Source: Gammaproteobacteria bacterium (GTDB lineage Bacteria; Pseudomonadota; Gammaproteobacteria; UBA7966). Taken from it: DNA of 7,545 nucleotides. Positions within the stretch are counted from its first letter, which is position 1; every line of letters starts with the position of its first letter. Under the pieces are notes generated by a model that was not told the origin of the DNA, made no database searches, and worked only from the letters and a program-made list of their open reading frames with translations. Positions 4,072-7,545 of the stretch are shown here, piece after piece. A program made the position numbers and the translations under genes. Location of the stretch: assembly GCA_003485715.1 (NCBI GenBank), contig DNIF01000219.1:1-7545 (forward strand). Direction: 5' to 3'.

Positions 4072-6903
4072 ATGCCGAAGAATCTCGTCATCGTCGAGTC
4101 GCCCGCGAAGGCCAGTACAATCAAGAAGTACTTGGGGCCCGACTACGAGGTGCTCGCGTCCTACGGCCACGTCCGCGATCTCCTGGCCAAGCGCGGGGCC
4201 GTGGAGCCGGATCAGGGCTTCCGCATGCACTACGTGCCCATCGAGCGCAATCAGAGGCATGTCGATGCCATTGCCCGCGCCCTCGGCAAGGCCCAATGCC
4301 TGTATCTCGCCACCGACCTCGATCGCGAAGGCGAGGCCATCTCGTGGCATCTCAAAGAACTGCTCGAGGAACGTGGCCTGTTGCGTGATCGCGAGGTACG
4401 GCGGGTCGTCTTCAATGAGATCACGAAGGGGGCCGTACAGGAGGCCGTAGCCCACCCGCGCGAGCTTTCCATGCCGCTGGTGAACGCCCAGCAGGCGCGG
4501 CGTGCCCTCGATTACCTGGTTGGCTTCAATCTGTCCCCATTGCTATGGCGCAAGATCCGCCAGGGACTGTCTGCGGGCCGAGTGCAAAGCCCGGCGCTCA
4601 GGCTCATCTGCGAGCGTGAACGCGCCATCGAGGCCTTCGTGCCGCAGGAATACTGGAACATCGGTGCCCGCGTCGCCGCCGATGGTGCCGAGTTTCCGGC
4701 CCGCCTCTCCTGGTACGCCGGCGAGAAGCTGCACCAGTTCAGCGTGACCAACGGTACTGAGGCCGAGGTCTGGCGCGCGGAGCTGGGTCGGGCCGCGCGC
4801 GGTCAGGGCGAGTTGCCCGGCGCCCTCGGGACCCTCATCGTCCTTGGCATCGAACGCAAGCAACGCCGGCGCCAGCCGGCACCACCCTTCATTACCTCCA
4901 CCCTGCAACAGGAGGCCGTGCGCAAGCTGGGTTTCAGCGCCAGTCGCGCCATGCGGGTGGCCCAGCAACTCTACGAAGGGGTGGACCTCGGGAGTGAATC
5001 GGTCGGGCTCATCACTTATATGCGCACCGACTCGCTCACCCTCTCGCAGGAGGCGCTGACCGAAATCCGGCGCTTCGTCGCCGAGCGCTATGGGGCTGAT
5101 CAGGTGCCGGATGCACCGCGTGTGTTCAAGACGCGATCGAAGAACGCACAGGAGGCCCACGAGGCGATTCGCCCCACCTCCGTCTTCCGCACCCCGGCCG
5201 ATGTCCGGCGTCACTTGAGTGCGGATCAGGCCAAGCTCTATGAACTCATCTGGAAGCGCACCGTCGCCTGTCAGATGGTCCCGGCGCTCATCGATACGGT
5301 GGCCGCCGACCTCGCCTGTGGCGAGGGCAACCGCTTCCGCGCCTCCGGCTCGCGCGTCGCTGCGCCCGGCTTCATGGCCGTCTACAGCGAAAGCCGTGAT
5401 GAGGATCGGCGTCCCGCCGAGGCCGGCGATGATGATGACGACGCTGACCGCCTCTTGCCGGAGCTTCAGGAGGGGCAGCGACTGGCCTTGCTCGAGATAC
5501 CGGCGACCCAGCATTTCACCGAGCCGCCGCCGCGCTTTGGCGAGGCCAGTCTGGTGAAGGCACTCGAAGAACTCGGCATCGGGCGCCCATCGACCTATGC
5601 CGCCATCATCCAGACGCTCATGGCGCGCGAGTACGTGGAGATGGACAACCGCCGCTTCCGGCCGACGGACGTCGGTCTCGTGGTCAACGACTTCCTCACC
5701 GAACACTTCGGGCGCTACGTGGACTACGACTTCACGGCGCGCATGGAAGACGACCTCGATGCCGTCTCGCGCGGGGAAAGTGAGTGGGTACCGCTGATGC
5801 GCGAGTTCTGGGAGCCCTTCGACCGCCAGGTGCAGGAGAAGGAGGGCAACATTTCCCGCAAGGAGGCGGTCAAGGCGCGTCTGCTGGGCCAGGATCCTGC
5901 CGGGCAGCCGGTCTACGTCCGGCTCGGGCGCTTCGGGCCGTGCGTACAGATCGGAGAGGCAGAGGGCGAGGAGAAGCCGCGCTTCTACGGTCTCAAGCCC
6001 GGTCAGCGCATGGAGAGCATCACCCTGGATGAGGCCTTGAGCCTTACCCGGCTGCCGCGTGACTTGGGCGCACTCGACGACGGCACCTCGCTTTCCGTGA
6101 ACATCGGCCGCTTCGGGCCATATGTGCGCTACGGCAGCAAGTACGCCTCGCTCGCCGCTGGAGATGACCCTTACACCATCTCGCCGGAGCGCGCCCGTGA
6201 GGTGGTGGCCGAGAAGATTGCCGCCGATGCCGCCCGGGTGATTCGCACCTGGGAGGGTAGCGAGGTACGCATCCTGAACGGGCGCTGGGGTCCCTTCATC
6301 ACGGACGGACGGAAGAACGGCAAGATCCCCAAGGACGTGGATCCGCTGTCGCTGGGTCTCGAGCAAGTCTTGCGGCTGCTGGAGGAGGCACCTGAGAAGC
6401 CGGTGCGCGGGGGCGCGAAGAAGAAGGGCGCAACAAGGCAGTCCGCTGCTGCGACATCGGGCAAAGAGGCGACCAAGCCCGCGTCAGGGCGGAAAACCGC
6501 TCAACGCCGAGGCGCGGCGGCCGCGCAGGATGACGATGCTGCGCCGAAGGCTGCTCCAGCAGGTCGCACGGGCAGGAAGAAGAAGGTAGCTGGGTCGGCA
6601 AAGACCGGAGGCGCAAAGCGGGCGGTCAAGGCGGTCAAAAAGAAGGTAGCGAGTCCCACCAAGGCGAAATCCGCGGTCAAGGGAACGGCTGTCGCGAAGG
6701 CCGCAAAGCAGGCCGCCGAAGGTGCGCCCCTCGAGACCCGGAAGGGCAAAGTTGCCCCTGCCGCCGGCAAGCGAACACGACCTTCGGTTGCCGTTTCGGA
6801 TAACGGGCACGAGGGAGCGACCAGTCAGCAACCGAAGGCCTCAGCAGCAGGCAGCAGTTCCAGCCCTGACCTGCCCTCGCGCGTCGCTGCCCGACGCCGC
6901 TGA
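4072..6903 (+). CDS. topA: DNA topoisomerase I (type IA)
   Basis: Relaxes negatively supercoiled DNA by transient single-strand cleavage through a 5'-phosphotyrosine. The product has 943 residues. The Toprim domain (about 3-115) carries Glu9 in VIVESPAKASTIKKYL and the Mg2+-binding DLDRE (Asp82, Asp84, Glu86); it lacks the insert found in the E. coli Toprim. The central cleavage/gate region includes SAGRVQSPALRL (167-178), the active-site Tyr316 in LITYMRTDS, HEAIRPT (363-369) and GIGRPSTY (502-509). An acidic loop with five Asp (453-457) separates parts of it. Three TopA C-terminal repeats follow, centred on GRFGP (619), GRFGP (679) and GRWGP (737). From about 779 to 943 comes a Lys/Ala/Arg-rich disordered tail. 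No CxxC zinc ribbons are present, unlike E. coli TopA. The start gives the canonical MPKNLVIVESPAK, although its Shine-Dalgarno is weak. It is probably transcribed on its own or from a leader in the preceding gap. Confidence 0.98.
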   Translation: MPKNLVIVESPAKASTIKKYLGPDYEVLASYGHVRDLLAKRGAVEPDQGFRMHYVPIERNQRHVDAIARALGKAQCLYLATDLDREGEAISWHLKELLEERGLLRDREVRRVVFNEITKGAVQEAVAHPRELSMPLVNAQQARRALDYLVGFNLSPLLWRKIRQGLSAGRVQSPALRLICERERAIEAFVPQEYWNIGARVAADGAEFPARLSWYAGEKLHQFSVTNGTEAEVWRAELGRAARGQGELPGALGTLIVLGIERKQRRRQPAPPFITSTLQQEAVRKLGFSASRAMRVAQQLYEGVDLGSESVGLITYMRTDSLTLSQEALTEIRRFVAERYGADQVPDAPRVFKTRSKNAQEAHEAIRPTSVFRTPADVRRHLSADQAKLYELIWKRTVACQMVPALIDTVAADLACGEGNRFRASGSRVAAPGFMAVYSESRDEDRRPAEAGDDDDDADRLLPELQEGQRLALLEIPATQHFTEPPPRFGEASLVKALEELGIGRPSTYAAIIQTLMAREYVEMDNRRFRPTDVGLVVNDFLTEHFGRYVDYDFTARMEDDLDAVSRGESEWVPLMREFWEPFDRQVQEKEGNISRKEAVKARLLGQDPAGQPVYVRLGRFGPCVQIGEAEGEEKPRFYGLKPGQRMESITLDEALSLTRLPRDLGALDDGTSLSVNIGRFGPYVRYGSKYASLAAGDDPYTISPERAREVVAEKIAADAARVIRTWEGSEVRILNGRWGPFITDGRKNGKIPKDVDPLSLGLEQVLRLLEEAPEKPVRGGAKKKGATRQSAAATSGKEATKPASGRKTAQRRGAAAAQDDDAAPKAAPAGRTGRKKKVAGSAKTGGAKRAVKAVKKKVASPTKAKSAVKGTAVAKAAKQAAEGAPLETRKGKVAPAAGKRTRPSVAVSDNGHEGATSQQPKASAAGSSSSPDLPSRVAARRR
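6577..6650 (+). repeat. Direct repeats building the basic tail of TopA
   Basis: AAGAAGGTAGC occurs at 6580-6590 and again at 6640-6650, exactly 60 nt apart and in the same frame, encoding KKKVA twice. Between them sits a tandem pair of 9-mers, GCGGTCAAG/GCGGTCAAA (6622-6639), encoding AVKAVK. This suggests that the tail has grown by small in-frame duplications. Confidence 0.6.
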
Positions 6904-6977
6904 TTTCACTGGACCCCGAGGCCTCCGACTCTGCGACTGGCGCGAGCCCCAGCACAAACCGGCAAATCCTTCTCCCG

Positions 6978-7545
6978 ATGAAACGCAACCTGCCTGCTCC
7001 GATCTTCCCCTGGCTACGCGCCGTTCGCACGCTCAAGGCCGGGGGCGTGATTGCACACCCGACCGAGGGGGTGTTTGGCCTCGCGTGCCGGGCGGACTAC
7101 CTACCGGCCGTGGCGCGGATCATCGAGCTGAAGGGGCGCTCGCCGGCGAAGGGCTTTTTGCTCATCGCCGCCTCCATTGCAGACCTCGATGAATGGGTTG
7201 AGCCACCAGCCGGCCCGCTCCAGGCCGAGATCACCGCAAGCTGGCCGGGTCCCCACACCTGGCTCCTGCCTGCACGACCGGGGGTCCCCGACCTGCTGAC
7301 CGGAGGACGCCCCACGCTCGCCGTCCGAGTGACTGCCCATCCGTTGGCGCGGGGACTCGCCGAGGCGGTCGGCCCGCTGGTCTCGACCAGCGCGAACCCG
7401 ACCTCACGCCCGCCGGCAGCCAGTGCCCTTGCCGTACGGCGCTATTTTCAGGGTGAGGAACTCCTCATCCTGGATGGGCCGCTGGGGTCGCTGGGGCGTC
7501 CTACCAGCATCCGCGATGGTCGTGATGGCCGTTGGATCAGGGGAA
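6978..7545 (+). CDS. tsaC: Threonylcarbamoyl-AMP synthase TsaC (YrdC/Sua5 family), 3' end just outside the window
   Basis: Makes threonylcarbamoyl-AMP from threonine, bicarbonate and ATP, the first step of the universal t6A37 modification of ANN-decoding tRNAs; the product passes to TsaBDE. 189 codons are visible and end in TSIRDGRDGRWIRG. E. coli TsaC, with 190 residues, ends in a very similar way, so only the stop and perhaps a residue or two are cut off. Family motifs are GGVIAHPTEGVFGLAC (22-37), ELKGRSPAKG with Lys52, Arg54 and Lys58 (50-59), SWPGPHTWLLPA (88-99), LAVRVTAHP with Arg117 (114-122) and STSAN (136-140). It is the short single-domain TsaC type without the Sua5 extension. ATG 6978 is the only plausible start; it has no evident Shine-Dalgarno. 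The gene follows topA after 74 bp without a visible terminator, so it may be read through from topA. Ala31 of the usual PTEAVFG is Gly here. Confidence 0.96.
   Translation, partial: MKRNLPAPIFPWLRAVRTLKAGGVIAHPTEGVFGLACRADYLPAVARIIELKGRSPAKGFLLIAASIADLDEWVEPPAGPLQAEITASWPGPHTWLLPARPGVPDLLTGGRPTLAVRVTAHPLARGLAEAVGPLVSTSANPTSRPPAASALAVRRYFQGEELLILDGPLGSLGRPTSIRDGRDGRWIRG

Noticed and set aside
4543..6366. 607-codon open frame on the minus strand, antisense to topA
   Set aside because: It lies wholly within topA and its frame is a by-product of the GC-rich codon pattern of topA. The translation resembles no known family, while the sense strand encodes every TopA motif.
6904..6977. Terminator or promoter between topA and tsaC
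   Set aside because: The 74 bp contain only the 8-bp palindrome GAGGCCTC and no stem with a T-run or paired -35/-10 that I could support.

Overview
The window looks like a chromosomal housekeeping segment from a GC-rich gammaproteobacterium. The gene order peptide deformylase (divergent) / LysM protein / dprA / smg / topA / tsaC is the classic def-dprA-topA neighbourhood of this class. Smg (DUF494) is largely restricted to beta- and gammaproteobacteria. The full order with topA present, and a TopA ending in a Lys/Ala-rich tail instead of zinc ribbons, reminds me most of Xanthomonadales or Chromatiales/Ectothiorhodospira-type genomes. I cannot fix the genus from sequence alone.

Layout. On the minus strand, def (4-507) reads out of the left edge, where fmt would usually follow. 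A 190-bp divergent intergenic region (508-697) separates it from a plus-strand series of genes: a secreted LysM-domain protein of the TsaP type (698-1915), dprA (about 2022-3290), smg (3300-3776, 9 bp after dprA), topA (4072-6903, after a 295-bp gap) and tsaC (6978 to the right edge, missing only its last few bases). The smg-topA gap is the only long stretch without a recognisable gene. It contains an unassigned open frame and two small hairpins.

How the genes fit together. Def removes the formyl group from new proteins, TsaC starts the t6A37 tRNA modification, and TopA relaxes negative supercoils: all core functions. DprA loads RecA on incoming single-stranded DNA during natural transformation. 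The LysM protein resembles TsaP, which anchors type IV pilus secretins to peptidoglycan, so the left plus-strand pair has a plausible pilus/DNA-uptake link. Smg has no established molecular function.

I see no mobile element, CRISPR array, tRNA, rRNA or defence-type system, and no evidence for a new multi-gene system. The features most worth a second look are local: a GGGGCC hexamer repeat in the dprA interdomain linker, an apparent insert in the C-terminal domain of the LysM protein, the zinc-free TopA C terminus with a repeat-built basic tail, and the unexplained smg-topA gap.
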